In this document: one piece after another, positions 7,445 to 15,048 of the stretch
How the letters are laid out: each line of letters opens with the position of its first letter
How positions within the stretch are numbered: the stretch's first letter is position 1
Origin: QHWK01 sp035315685
GTDB lineage: Bacteria > Acidobacteriota > Vicinamibacteria > Vicinamibacterales > CAVVIG01
Length of the DNA: 16,529 nucleotides
Direction of reading: 5' to 3'
Assembly (NCBI GenBank): GCA_035315685.1
Contig: DATFXR010000623.1
Span: forward strand, 1 to 16,529
Program-made: the position numbers and the translations under genes
Notes under the pieces: model-generated
What the model saw: only the letters and a program-made list of their open reading frames with translations
Told to the model about the DNA's origin: nothing
Database searches by the model: none

Positions 7445-8818
7445 ATGCCGATGCCCAACCCGCCGCGGATCCTGATCGCCGACGACCAGCCCGACGTCGT
7501 CACCGCACTGACGCTGCTGCTCGCCGACGACGGCTACGAGGTGACGGCCGCGTCGTCGCCCGCCGCGGTGATCGCCGGGATCGAGCAGTCGGACTTCGAC
7601 GCGGCGCTCATCGATCTGAACTACACGCGCGACACGACGTCCGGCCAGGAAGGACTGGATCTGATCGATCGCGTCCGGGCCATCGATCCGACGCTGCCGA
7701 TCCTGGTGATGACCGCATGGAGCAGCGTCGCCGGCGCCGTCGAGGCGATGCGGCGCGGCGCCCGCGACTACATCGAGAAGCCGTGGGCCGACGAGCGTCT
7801 GCTGGCGACCGTGCGTCTGCAGATCGACCTGCGGCGGGCGCTCTCGCGCACGCAGCGACTCGAAGAAGCGTCGGCGCGGCAGCAGCGCGCCGACGCGCCG
7901 GTGTTCCTCGGCTCGTCGCCGGCGCTGCAGCGCATCCGTCAGACGATCGAGCGGGTGGCGCCGTCCGACGCCGCGGTGCTGATCACCGGCGAGCACGGCA
8001 CCGGCAAGGAGGTCGTCGCGTCGTGGCTGCACCGGTGGTCGGCCCGTGCGACGCGGCCGCTCGTCACGATGAACGCCGGCGGTCTGGCCGAAGGCGTGGC
8101 GGAGAGCGAACTGTTCGGCCACGTCAAGGGTGCGTTCACCGACGCGCGCACCGATCGCGTCGGCTGCTTCGAGCTCGCCGACGAAGGCACGCTGCTGCTC
8201 GACGAGATTGCGAACATGCCGATGCGGCTGCAGGCCAAGCTGCTCCGGGTGCTGCAGACCGGCGAGCTGCAGCGGGTCGGGTCCTCGCGCGTGCGCTTCG
8301 TCAACGTCCGCGTGCTGTCGGCGACCAATGCGGACCTCGGCGTCGAAGTGCGCGACGGGCGCTTCCGCGAGGACGTCCTGTATCGTCTGAACACCGTCGT
8401 GATCGAGCTGCCGCCGCTCCGGGAGCGCGTCGACGATCTCGCCGAGCTGGCCCGTCACTATCTGGCGCACTTTGCGCGGCGCTATGCGAAGGGACTCACC
8501 AGCTTCGAGGCCGCCGCCTGGAGCGCGATGCGCGCGCACCCGTGGCCCGGCAACGTGCGCGAGCTCGGACACGCGATCGAGCGCGCCGTCCTGTTTGCCG
8601 ATCCCGGCGCGACGGTCGTGCGGGCGCGCGATCTCGCGCTCGGCCCCGCACCACGAGCGCCGGTCGAGCAGTCGCTGGAGGAGGCGGAGCGCATCGTGAT
8701 CGAAAAGGCGCTGGCGCGTCATTCCGGCGACGTGCGCGCCGCCGCCGCACAGCTCGGCCTCAGCCGCAGCGCGCTCTATCGGCGCCTTCAGGCGTATGGC
8801 ATCCGCAGCCACCAGTAA
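7445..8818 (+). CDS. NtrC-family sigma-54-dependent response regulator
   Basis: Transcription activator of 457 residues. Receiver about 8-125 (D13/D14 pocket, phosphoacceptor D57 in LIDLNY, T90, K112). The AAA+ sigma-54 activation domain, about 152-390, has Walker A GEHGTGKE (182-189), the sigma-54 contact loop GAFTDA (229-234, instead of GAFTGA), Walker B TLLLDEI (249-255) and sensor/arginine motifs GRFREDVLYRL (305-315). A C-terminal Fis-type helix-turn-helix follows at about 425-455 (AAAQLGLSRSALYRRLQ). I chose ATG 7445, which directly precedes the receiver, over an upstream non-ATG in-frame start at 7349; no clear Shine-Dalgarno is present. Its stop overlaps the kinase start by 23 bp, and it is divergent from the phosphatase/ADOP operon, which is the most likely target. 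The receiver shares the unusual LNYxRDTTSGxEGL loop with the neighbouring phosphatase regulator. Confidence 0.95.
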   Translation: MPMPNPPRILIADDQPDVVTALTLLLADDGYEVTAASSPAAVIAGIEQSDFDAALIDLNYTRDTTSGQEGLDLIDRVRAIDPTLPILVMTAWSSVAGAVEAMRRGARDYIEKPWADERLLATVRLQIDLRRALSRTQRLEEASARQQRADAPVFLGSSPALQRIRQTIERVAPSDAAVLITGEHGTGKEVVASWLHRWSARATRPLVTMNAGGLAEGVAESELFGHVKGAFTDARTDRVGCFELADEGTLLLDEIANMPMRLQAKLLRVLQTGELQRVGSSRVRFVNVRVLSATNADLGVEVRDGRFREDVLYRLNTVVIELPPLRERVDDLAELARHYLAHFARRYAKGLTSFEAAAWSAMRAHPWPGNVRELGHAIERAVLFADPGATVVRARDLALGPAPRAPVEQSLEEAERIVIEKALARHSGDVRAAAAQLGLSRSALYRRLQAYGIRSHQ

Positions 8819-10130
8819 GCGCGCGCAGCGCAACGTCGAGTCCGCCGTGCTCGGGCTCGCCGTCGCCGCCGGCCTGCCGTCGACGGCGGCGCTGTTCTAC
8901 CTCCTGGCGACGCAGCCGTTCACGTTCGAAGTGCGCTGGACGATCGTCGCCGTGGCGATGGTGACGTGGCTGGCGTCGGCGGCCGCCGCGCGGCAGATGG
9001 TCGCCCGGACGCTGCTGCTGGCCGCCAGCCTGCTGGGTGCGCTGCGTGAGGGCGACTATTCGATTCGTGGCGCGCCGGGCCGTCCGCGGAGCGCCGTCGA
9101 CCTCGTGATGGCCGAGATCAACAGCCTTGGTGACACGCTGCAGCGGCAGCGGGCCGAGGCCGTGGAGTCCACCGCGCTCTTGCATGGCGTGATGGCGACC
9201 ATCGACGTCGCGCTCTTTGCGTTCGACCTGGACGAGCGGCTCGTCCTGGTCAACGCGGCGGGCGAGCGGCTGATCGGCGCGCCCGCCGCGACGCTCGTGG
9301 GCTGCAGCGCATCAGCGCTTCGGCTGTCCGCGTATCTCACCGGCGAGCCGCGCCGCCTCATCGACAAGCCGTTCGGACCGGAGAGCGGCCGTGTCGAGCT
9401 GCGGCGCTCGATGTTCCGCCGCGACGGCCGCCCGCACCAGCTGCTCGTGTTCGCCGATCTGAGTCGCGCTCTGCGCGAGGAGGAGCAGCAGGCCTGGCAG
9501 CGGATCGTCCGCGTGCTCTCCCACGAGATCAACAACTCGCTGACGCCAATCAAATCGATCGCGCACAGCATCCGGCGGATGATCGCGCGCGCCGGCGACG
9601 TGCCGCGCAGTGTCGAGATCCAGGACGCGTTGTCGCTGATCGAAACGCGCTCGGGCGCGCTCGGCCGGTTTCTCCGTGCCTACGCCCAGCTGGCGCGGCT
9701 GCCGAAACCGCAGGTGCGGCAACTGGAATTGCGTCCGCTCGTCCGCCGCGTCGCCGGTCTCGAGGATCGCCTGGCGGTCGTCGTCGTCGAATCGGACGAC
9801 CTGTGGATCGCGGCGGATCCCGATCAGATCGAGCAACTGCTGATCAACCTTGTCCGGAACGGCGTCGACGCCGCGCTGCCGACCGGCGGAGCCGTGCGCG
9901 TCGCGTGGGCGCGAAGCGACGGCACAGTGGAACTGCGCATCGAAGACGAAGGGCCCGGCCTGCCCGACACGGCCAATCTCTTCGTGCCGTTCTTCACGAC
10001 CAAGCCGGCCGGCTCCGGCATCGGACTCGCCTTGAGCCGCCAGATCGCCGAGGCCCACGGCGGCACGCTCACGCTCGAAAACCGGACGCCGGACCGCGGC
10101 TGCCGTGCGATTCTCCGCCTCCCGACATAG
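8796..10130 (+). CDS. NtrY-like membrane PAS sensor histidine kinase
   Basis: Sensor kinase of 444 residues, presumed cognate of the overlapping NtrC-type regulator. Two hydrophobic helices (about 16-38 and 48-70) enclose a loop of only about ten residues, so there is almost no extracytoplasmic sensor; sensing probably uses the membrane or the PAS-like domain (about 125-220, LLHGVMATIDVALFAFD onward). The dimerisation/phosphoacceptor helix has H243 in VLSHEINNSLTPIKSI. The ATPase domain shows the N box NLVRNGVDAAL (351-361), G1 DEGPGLP (384-390), F box FVPFFTTK (396-403) and G2 GSGIGLALS (406-414), all intact, so it should be active. ATG 8796 lies inside the end of the regulator gene, with only a weak AGG upstream, indicating translational coupling. 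The HEINNSLTPI box resembles NtrY-type kinases. Signal unknown. Confidence 0.94.
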   Translation: MASAATSKRAQRNVESAVLGLAVAAGLPSTAALFYLLATQPFTFEVRWTIVAVAMVTWLASAAAARQMVARTLLLAASLLGALREGDYSIRGAPGRPRSAVDLVMAEINSLGDTLQRQRAEAVESTALLHGVMATIDVALFAFDLDERLVLVNAAGERLIGAPAATLVGCSASALRLSAYLTGEPRRLIDKPFGPESGRVELRRSMFRRDGRPHQLLVFADLSRALREEEQQAWQRIVRVLSHEINNSLTPIKSIAHSIRRMIARAGDVPRSVEIQDALSLIETRSGALGRFLRAYAQLARLPKPQVRQLELRPLVRRVAGLEDRLAVVVVESDDLWIAADPDQIEQLLINLVRNGVDAALPTGGAVRVAWARSDGTVELRIEDEGPGLPDTANLFVPFFTTKPAGSGIGLALSRQIAEAHGGTLTLENRTPDRGCRAILRLPT

Positions 10131-10145
10131 CCACGCGCGGACGAG

Positions 10146-10239
10146 TTCTGGAGTTCAAGGTTCTCGGTTCGAGGTTCCTGGTTCCGGGTTCGCACCAGAA
10201 CCACGCACGAGGAACCAGGAACTCGACCTTAGAACCTCG
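10146..10239. repeat. Heptad (TTCNNGG) tandem array with inverted arm
   Basis: Positions 10154-10188 are five perfect back-to-back copies of the heptamer TTCNNGG, with a degenerate unit before and a partial one after. The following 50 bp carry the same motif on the other strand. GTTCCTGGTTCC (10174-10185) pairs exactly with GGAACCAGGAAC (10211-10222), and the loop holds a nested stem GGTTC / GAACC (10187-10191, 10198-10202). CGAGGTTC (10170-10177) also has a complement at 10232-10239. It fills the gap between the kinase stop and the cytochrome start. It may be a REP-like dispersed element and could act as a transcription barrier; no T-run follows. Confidence 0.8.
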
Positions 10240-10248
10240 CGGGTCGCG

Positions 10249-10258
10249 GTGCTAGACT
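10249..10258 (+). promoter_or_regulatory. Candidate extended -10 promoter for the cytochrome operon
   Basis: TG-C-TAGACT fits an extended -10 (TGnTAnnnT); the hexamer is 10253-10258, 19 bp before the ATG. The nearest -35-like hexamer is poor (TTAGAA at 10229-10234). The same TAGACTG core precedes the zinc-ribbon gene at 14452. Confidence 0.3.
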
Positions 10259-10277
10259 GCCGCCGTCGGGGCGCCTC

Positions 10278-11117
10278 ATGAAGCGATCAGTTGTGTTCAG
10301 GATTGGCATCGCGCTGGCGGGTCCGTGCCTTGCGGCAGCCGTGCTCGCGCAACCGCCCGGCGGCCGCGCCGTGGACCCCGGCGTCGAGCGGCTTCGCGCG
10401 TTCGATCCGGCGGCGGTCGAGCGCGGCCGGGCTGTCTTCGGCGAAAAGTGCAGCTCGTGCCATCGCGCGAATGCGCGCGGTGGAGAGGGATTCACCGGTC
10501 CCGATCTGATCCGATCCGTGGTCGTGCTGCAGGACGTGAACGGACGGCAGATCGCCGCGCACCTGCAAGGTACTCACAAGCCGTCGATCGCCCTTGAGTC
10601 GGCAGAGGGTGCCGACATCGGGACGTTTCTCCACCGCGAGATCACCTACGCCGCCGAGCGAACGAACTACCAGCTGCAGTACGTGATGGTCGGGGACGCG
10701 CAGGCGGGCGAGCGGTACTTCAACGGCGCCGGCGGCTGCAACAAGTGCCACTCGCCAATGGGCGACCTGAAGGGAATCGGCGCCCGTCACCAAGGGCCGG
10801 CGCTGCAGTCGCTGATTGCCTTCGGCGCGCTCGGTGGCGGCCGCGGGCGCGGTGAGCCGGCCGTCCCGTCGCGAACAGCGCGGCGAGCCACGATCACGCT
10901 GCCCTCCGGTGACACGTTCTCCGGCGTGCTCCTGCGGTTGACCGACTTCGACGTCACGATCCGCGACGATCAGGGCACGCAGCGCTCCTGGCTGCGCAGC
11001 GGCGGCGCGCCGACGGTGAAGGTCGCCGATCCGCTGCAGGGGCACATCGATCTCCTGCCGAAATACACCGACGCCGATATCCACGATCTCGCCGCGTATC
11101 TCGCGACGCTGAAATGA
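10278..11117 (+). CDS. Exported two-heme c-type cytochrome with beta-rich insert
   Basis: Periplasmic electron carrier of 279 residues. A signal peptide (about 1-24, ending AAAVLA before QPPGG) precedes two heme-attachment motifs, CSSCH (58-62) and CNKCH (154-158). Between the second heme motif and the terminal helix (YTDADIHDLAAYLATLK) lies a Gly/Arg-rich linker and a beta-rich segment of about 186-225 (ITLPSGDTFSGVLLRLTDFD...) resembling a small Sm/SH3-like barrel. Neither heme region has Met where class I cytochromes carry the axial ligand: KPSIAL replaces the usual GMP-type motif, and LLPKYTD the MP-type motif. The architecture resembles cytochromes I recall beside quinoprotein-like genes in Acidobacteria. 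ATG 10278 has a GGGG stretch 6 nt upstream. It ends 13 nt before the quinoprotein, its probable redox partner. Confidence 0.88.
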   Translation: MKRSVVFRIGIALAGPCLAAAVLAQPPGGRAVDPGVERLRAFDPAAVERGRAVFGEKCSSCHRANARGGEGFTGPDLIRSVVVLQDVNGRQIAAHLQGTHKPSIALESAEGADIGTFLHREITYAAERTNYQLQYVMVGDAQAGERYFNGAGGCNKCHSPMGDLKGIGARHQGPALQSLIAFGALGGGRGRGEPAVPSRTARRATITLPSGDTFSGVLLRLTDFDVTIRDDQGTQRSWLRSGGAPTVKVADPLQGHIDLLPKYTDADIHDLAAYLATLK

Positions 11118-11130
11118 GACGAGGATCCGC

Positions 11131-12774
11131 ATGAAGACGATGGCTGCGTTCGTCGCGGTGTGCGCGCTCGCGGTGCCGATCGCGCTGCTGGCGCAGGGCC
11201 CCGATCCGTCGCATCCCGGCACGTATCCCGACGCCTGGCCGACGCATTACGGCGACTATTCGGGACGCCGGTACAGTCCGCTCACCCAGATCAACGCGAC
11301 CAACGTGAAGACGCTGTCGCTCGCGTGGACGCATCGCGCCACCGCGCAGGAGGGCGACAACGTCGGCGGCGAGTATCGCGCGGGCGATCCGTATTACTGG
11401 GGCGGCCCGCAGGCGAACGTGACGATCAAAGCGACGCCGCTCGTGGCGAACGGCGTGCTCTACTTCGCGGCGCCCGATCACGTCTACGCGATCGATGCAC
11501 GGACCGGCCGCGCGATCTGGCATTACTTCTGGCGCACCCGAGGCGGCATCCACATCGGCAACCGGGGCGTCGGCCTCTACGGCAACTATCTCTTCGTCGA
11601 AACACCTGACTGCTACCTCGTCTCGCTCGACGCGAAGACCGGCAAGGAGCGATGGCACAAGGAGATCGCCGACGTGCGGCAGCAGTACTTCTGCACGCCC
11701 GCTCCCATCGTGATCGGACGGCACGTCATCGTTGGTATCGGCGGCGATTCGCTCGACGTGCAGGGATATCTCGAGTCGTACGAGCCGGAGACTGGCGAGC
11801 GCCAGTGGCGGTGGCACACGACGCCGCAGAAAATGGGCGAACCGGGATCGGAGACGTGGCCCGACCAATACTCGATGACTCATGGCGGCGGCATGACGTG
11901 GCTGCCTCCAACCTACGATCCCGATCTCAACCTGCTCTACATTCCGACCGGAAACCCGAATCCGGTTTTCGCGCCGCGCAGCCGCAAGGGCGACAATCTG
12001 TTCACGTGCTCGCTGGTTGCGCTGAACCCGGACACCGGGATGATGGCGTGGTACTTCCAGACGTCGCCTCACGACACGCATGATTGGGACAGCGCACAGG
12101 TCCCGGTGCTCGTCGACGGACAGATCGATGGCCGGCCGCGAAAGCTCGTCGCCCAGGCGGCACGCAACGGCTACTACTTCCTGATCGATCGCACCAACGG
12201 CAAGAGCGTCCAGACCGTGCCTTACGTGGACTTCATGAACTGGTCGCTCGGCGTCAACGACAAGGGCCAGCCGATCAACAATCCGGCGAAGGACGCGACG
12301 GTCGCGGGCACGCTGGTCTCGCCAGGTTCCGCGACCAATTGGCCGCCGCCCAGCTTCAGTCCCAAGACTGGACTGCTCTACGTTGGAACGTCGCAGTCCT
12401 ATGGCCTGCAGTACCTCACGGACACGGACGAGCGGCCGGAAGGGTACGGCGGCGGCGGCGTCGGCGGCGCCGGTAGCGGAGGCCGGGAAGGCTACATCAA
12501 GGCGCTCGACTACCGGACGGGCAAAGTCCGCTGGCGGCACGCGCTCACGGAAGGCGGCGCAATGGGCCTGCTCACCACCGCCGGCGATCTCTTGTTCGGC
12601 GGCGATGGTTCCGGAAATTTCGTCGCCTACGATCCGTCGACCGGCGATCCCATCTGGCACGCCGGCCTTCACGCCACGGCGTCGAACGCGCCGATTACGT
12701 TCATGCTCGACGGCCGGCAGTTCGTGGTGATCGGCGCCGGCGATTCGCTGTACGCCTTTGCGCTGGCGCGGTAA
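11131..12774 (+). CDS. Exported quinoprotein-like (PQQ dehydrogenase family) beta-propeller
   Basis: Secreted protein of 547 residues in the PQQ alcohol/glucose dehydrogenase family. Signal peptide about 1-21; propeller begins WPTHYGDYSGRRYSPLTQIN (37-56). Kept active-site features, by comparison with quinoprotein alcohol dehydrogenases: W257 below the cofactor, N275 in TGNPNPV, catalytic-type D288 in KGDNLF, and R345 in ARNG. Missing: the vicinal Cys-Cys pair (here TRGGIHIGNRG) and the calcium-ligand Glu of the GGAE motif (here GGDS, S207). A glycine-rich loop occupies 438-451. It resembles a group I recall being named acido-empty-quinoprotein, thought to occur in genomes without PQQ biosynthesis; that link is from memory. 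GAGGA lies 5 nt before the ATG. Its position after a cytochrome suggests periplasmic oxidation of an alcohol or sugar, but cofactor and substrate are unknown. Confidence 0.88.
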   Translation: MKTMAAFVAVCALAVPIALLAQGPDPSHPGTYPDAWPTHYGDYSGRRYSPLTQINATNVKTLSLAWTHRATAQEGDNVGGEYRAGDPYYWGGPQANVTIKATPLVANGVLYFAAPDHVYAIDARTGRAIWHYFWRTRGGIHIGNRGVGLYGNYLFVETPDCYLVSLDAKTGKERWHKEIADVRQQYFCTPAPIVIGRHVIVGIGGDSLDVQGYLESYEPETGERQWRWHTTPQKMGEPGSETWPDQYSMTHGGGMTWLPPTYDPDLNLLYIPTGNPNPVFAPRSRKGDNLFTCSLVALNPDTGMMAWYFQTSPHDTHDWDSAQVPVLVDGQIDGRPRKLVAQAARNGYYFLIDRTNGKSVQTVPYVDFMNWSLGVNDKGQPINNPAKDATVAGTLVSPGSATNWPPPSFSPKTGLLYVGTSQSYGLQYLTDTDERPEGYGGGGVGGAGSGGREGYIKALDYRTGKVRWRHALTEGGAMGLLTTAGDLLFGGDGSGNFVAYDPSTGDPIWHAGLHATASNAPITFMLDGRQFVVIGAGDSLYAFALAR

Positions 12775-12793
12775 CCAACACGGTCGATGAGAT

Positions 12794-12797
12794 GAGG
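12794..12797 (+). promoter_or_regulatory. Ribosome binding site fixing the isomerase-like start
   Basis: GAGG ends 6 nt before ATG 12804. The alternative in-frame ATG at 12792 has no comparable site, so the shorter product is preferred. Confidence 0.5.
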
Positions 12798-12803
12798 CAG
12801 GCA

Positions 12804-13685
<882 letters not shown>

Positions 13686-13848
13686 CGCAGAGGTCCTAGG
13701 GACGTGTCGCGGCCGCGCCTCAGCGCCCTCGAAGCCGCGCGGCGATTCGCCTCGCCAGAAACTGCCGGAGCCACGATCGTTCTTCATCGATGTCGAAGAC
13801 CTCAAATCGCGGAAGGGCCGGCAGCGATGATCCCCGAACGACACCCCC

Positions 13849-13854
13849 TATACT
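13849..13854 (+). promoter_or_regulatory. -10 element of a probable leaderless promoter
   Basis: TATACT ends 6 nt before the GTG start at 13861, so transcription would begin at or next to the start codon. No Shine-Dalgarno sequence precedes that GTG and no good -35 was found. This spacing is the known signature of leaderless bacterial genes. Confidence 0.5.
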
Positions 13855-13860
13855 CTGACC

Positions 13861-14355
13861 GTGAGCGATGCCATCGAATCCGGTGTGGCGGCTCGACTGG
13901 TGGACCTCGGGATCCGGTTCGAGCGATACGAGCACCCGCCCGTGGCGACAGTAGAGCAGGCAGAGCAGCATTGGGCAGGCATTGAAGCCACCCATTGCAA
14001 GAATCTCTTTTTGCGCAATCAGAAAGGCAATCGCCACTACCTCGTGGTGCTCCTGCACTCGAAGCGCGCGGACCTGCGAGCGGTTGCGGATCAGATCGGC
14101 GACGGCAAACTCAGTTTCGGGTCGCCGGAACGACTGATGACCCATCTTGGATTGACGCCGGGATCGGTGTCGCCCTTCGGACTGATCAACGACGCCGGTC
14201 ACGCTGTCCGCGTCGTTCTCGATCGCGACCTCAAATCGACGACACGCGTGTCGTTCCATCCGAACATCAACACACGCACGTACGTCATTTCGACGACCGA
14301 CTTCCTCCGTTTTCTCGACGCGATGGGCAACCACGTCCGTTACGTCACGGTGTAG
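13861..14355 (+). CDS. Ala-tRNA(Pro) deacylase-like editing protein (ProXp-ala/PrdX, YbaK superfamily)
   Basis: Free-standing trans-editing protein of 164 residues, cytoplasmic, related to the insertion domain of prolyl-tRNA synthetase. Members hydrolyse mischarged tRNA, for ProXp-ala alanine on tRNA-Pro. Family signatures visible: EHPPVATVEQAEQ (24-36), HCKNLFLRN (45-53) with K47 at the conserved catalytic lysine position, LRAVADQIGDGKLSFGSPE, the loop TPGSVSPFGLIND, VVLDRDL, and the C-terminal FHPNINTRT. Length and order match full-length single-domain members. The start is GTG; an ATG 6 nt inside is out of frame. A TATACT -10 just upstream suggests a leaderless mRNA. It appears to be a monocistronic gene: 175 nt separate it from the isomerase-like gene, and a repeat separates it from the next. 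The exact amino acid specificity cannot be read from sequence alone. Confidence 0.93.
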   Translation: MSDAIESGVAARLVDLGIRFERYEHPPVATVEQAEQHWAGIEATHCKNLFLRNQKGNRHYLVVLLHSKRADLRAVADQIGDGKLSFGSPERLMTHLGLTPGSVSPFGLINDAGHAVRVVLDRDLKSTTRVSFHPNINTRTYVISTTDFLRFLDAMGNHVRYVTV

Positions 14356-14362
14356 GCGAGCC

Positions 14363-14422
14363 CCCTCAGCGAAGCCACCCAGCACCCTCGACGAAGCCGC
14401 CAAGCACGCTCAGCGAAGCCGC
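14363..14422. repeat. 22-bp tandem repeat, about 2.7 copies
   Basis: Units at 14363-14384, 14385-14406 and a partial one at 14407-14422 share the core CTC-(AG/GA)-CGAAGCC. Units 1 and 2 both start CCCTC and end AGCA, differing at four positions. They lie just after the deacylase stop. No coding or clear hairpin role is seen. Confidence 0.7.
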
Positions 14423-14424
14423 GT

Positions 14425-14441
14425 GTGACCTACCCTGTCAC
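14425..14441. promoter_or_regulatory. Short inverted repeat, possible operator
   Basis: GTGAC and GTCAC flank a 7-bp centre (CTACCCT), about 11-27 bp upstream of the putative -10 at 14452. Its position over the -35 area would suit a repressor site, but the arms are only 5 bp. Confidence 0.2.
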
Positions 14442-14451
14442 GCCGTGCTTC

Positions 14452-14457
14452 TAGACT
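14452..14457 (+). promoter_or_regulatory. Candidate -10 element for the zinc-ribbon gene
   Basis: TAGACT lies 19 nt before the ATG, followed by GGCGGC. The stretch resembles the one before the cytochrome gene (TAGACTGCCGCC at 10253). No clear -35. Confidence 0.3.
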
Positions 14458-14466
14458 GGCGGCATC

Positions 14467-14472
14467 AGGAGG
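14467..14472 (+). promoter_or_regulatory. Consensus Shine-Dalgarno of the zinc-ribbon gene
   Basis: AGGAGG, 4 nt before ATG 14477. It is the best ribosome site in the window and supports real translation of an otherwise unrecognised gene. Confidence 0.7.
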
Positions 14473-14476
14473 TGAG

Positions 14477-15001
14477 ATGTCGCGCGGCATCCAGCAACCA
14501 GACCCGCAACTTGCGACGGAGGACTGGGTTAGCTTTCCAGGCGGCGAGCTCGAAGGCAAACGCCCGAAGGCCGTCTGTCGCGCGTGTCGCGACGCGATGG
14601 ACCGGGGAATCACCCGGCCGCCGCGGATGCTCTGCTTTCAGTGCTATCGCCTGGAACTCGAGCGTGAGCGGGCGTTACGCGCGGCCGCCACGCTCGATAC
14701 GGGATCTGAAGAGCGGTTCCAGTCGCAGCTGCCGTTCGAGCAGGTGAACCGCGCGCGACTCGCCGAACTGAAAGCGGCACGGGCCGACGCGCGCGCAGCG
14801 GATCGAACGGGCGTCGGCGCCTGCGTCGACAAGCGCCGCCGAGCGCAAATCGCTGCCCGCCGCGCGCTGCAGCAGATTGCCGCCGGGATCGAGGCGCGCC
14901 GCGTCCCGCCGGATGTCGCCGCGACGCGTCTGGACGCGGCGGCGCATGCCGCAGAGTTGCAGCTTCCCGAGGCGTGGCTGCCATTCGTATTCTCGCGATG
15001 A
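14477..15001 (+). CDS. Hypothetical protein with four-cysteine zinc ribbon
   Basis: I do not recognise a functional family. The 174-residue product has an N-terminal region with two CXXC knuckles, VCRAC (C34, C37) and MLCFQC (C53, C56), 15 residues apart, which should bind one zinc ion. From about 57 onward it is rich in Arg, Ala and Glu and looks mostly helical (LELERERALRAA, then 86-165 with several charged helices), ending AWLPFVFSR. There is no signal peptide or membrane segment, so it is probably cytoplasmic. A fifth cysteine is at 116. The zinc knuckles plus a basic helical region could mean nucleic-acid or ribosome binding, but that is a guess. It has its own likely promoter and a consensus ribosome site, and lies 47 nt before rmuC, with which it may be co-transcribed. 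Confidence 0.8.
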   Translation: MSRGIQQPDPQLATEDWVSFPGGELEGKRPKAVCRACRDAMDRGITRPPRMLCFQCYRLELERERALRAAATLDTGSEERFQSQLPFEQVNRARLAELKAARADARAADRTGVGACVDKRRRAQIAARRALQQIAAGIEARRVPPDVAATRLDAAAHAAELQLPEAWLPFVFSR

Positions 15002-15048
15002 GCACCCACTTTTAGGAGTTGTACTGCGCGGAGACCAATGCGATACTC

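Noticed and set aside
11131..12774. Calling the quinoprotein a methanol dehydrogenase (mxaF/xoxF)
   Set aside because: It lacks the vicinal cysteines and the conserved calcium-ligand Glu, and no associated mxa/xox genes are present.
13704..13985. 93-codon plus-strand open frame overlapping the deacylase start
   Set aside because: Overlaps the well-supported deacylase in another frame, with no ribosome site or family resemblance.
14424..14442. CRP-like site (TGTGA...TCACG)
   Set aside because: The half-sites are separated by 9 bp rather than 6, and the right half ends in G. Kept only as a weak generic inverted repeat.
15019..15048. Upstream TTG start for RmuC
   Set aside because: AGGAG directly abuts the TTG, leaving no spacer, and the added residues precede the membrane anchor without resemblance to other RmuC proteins.
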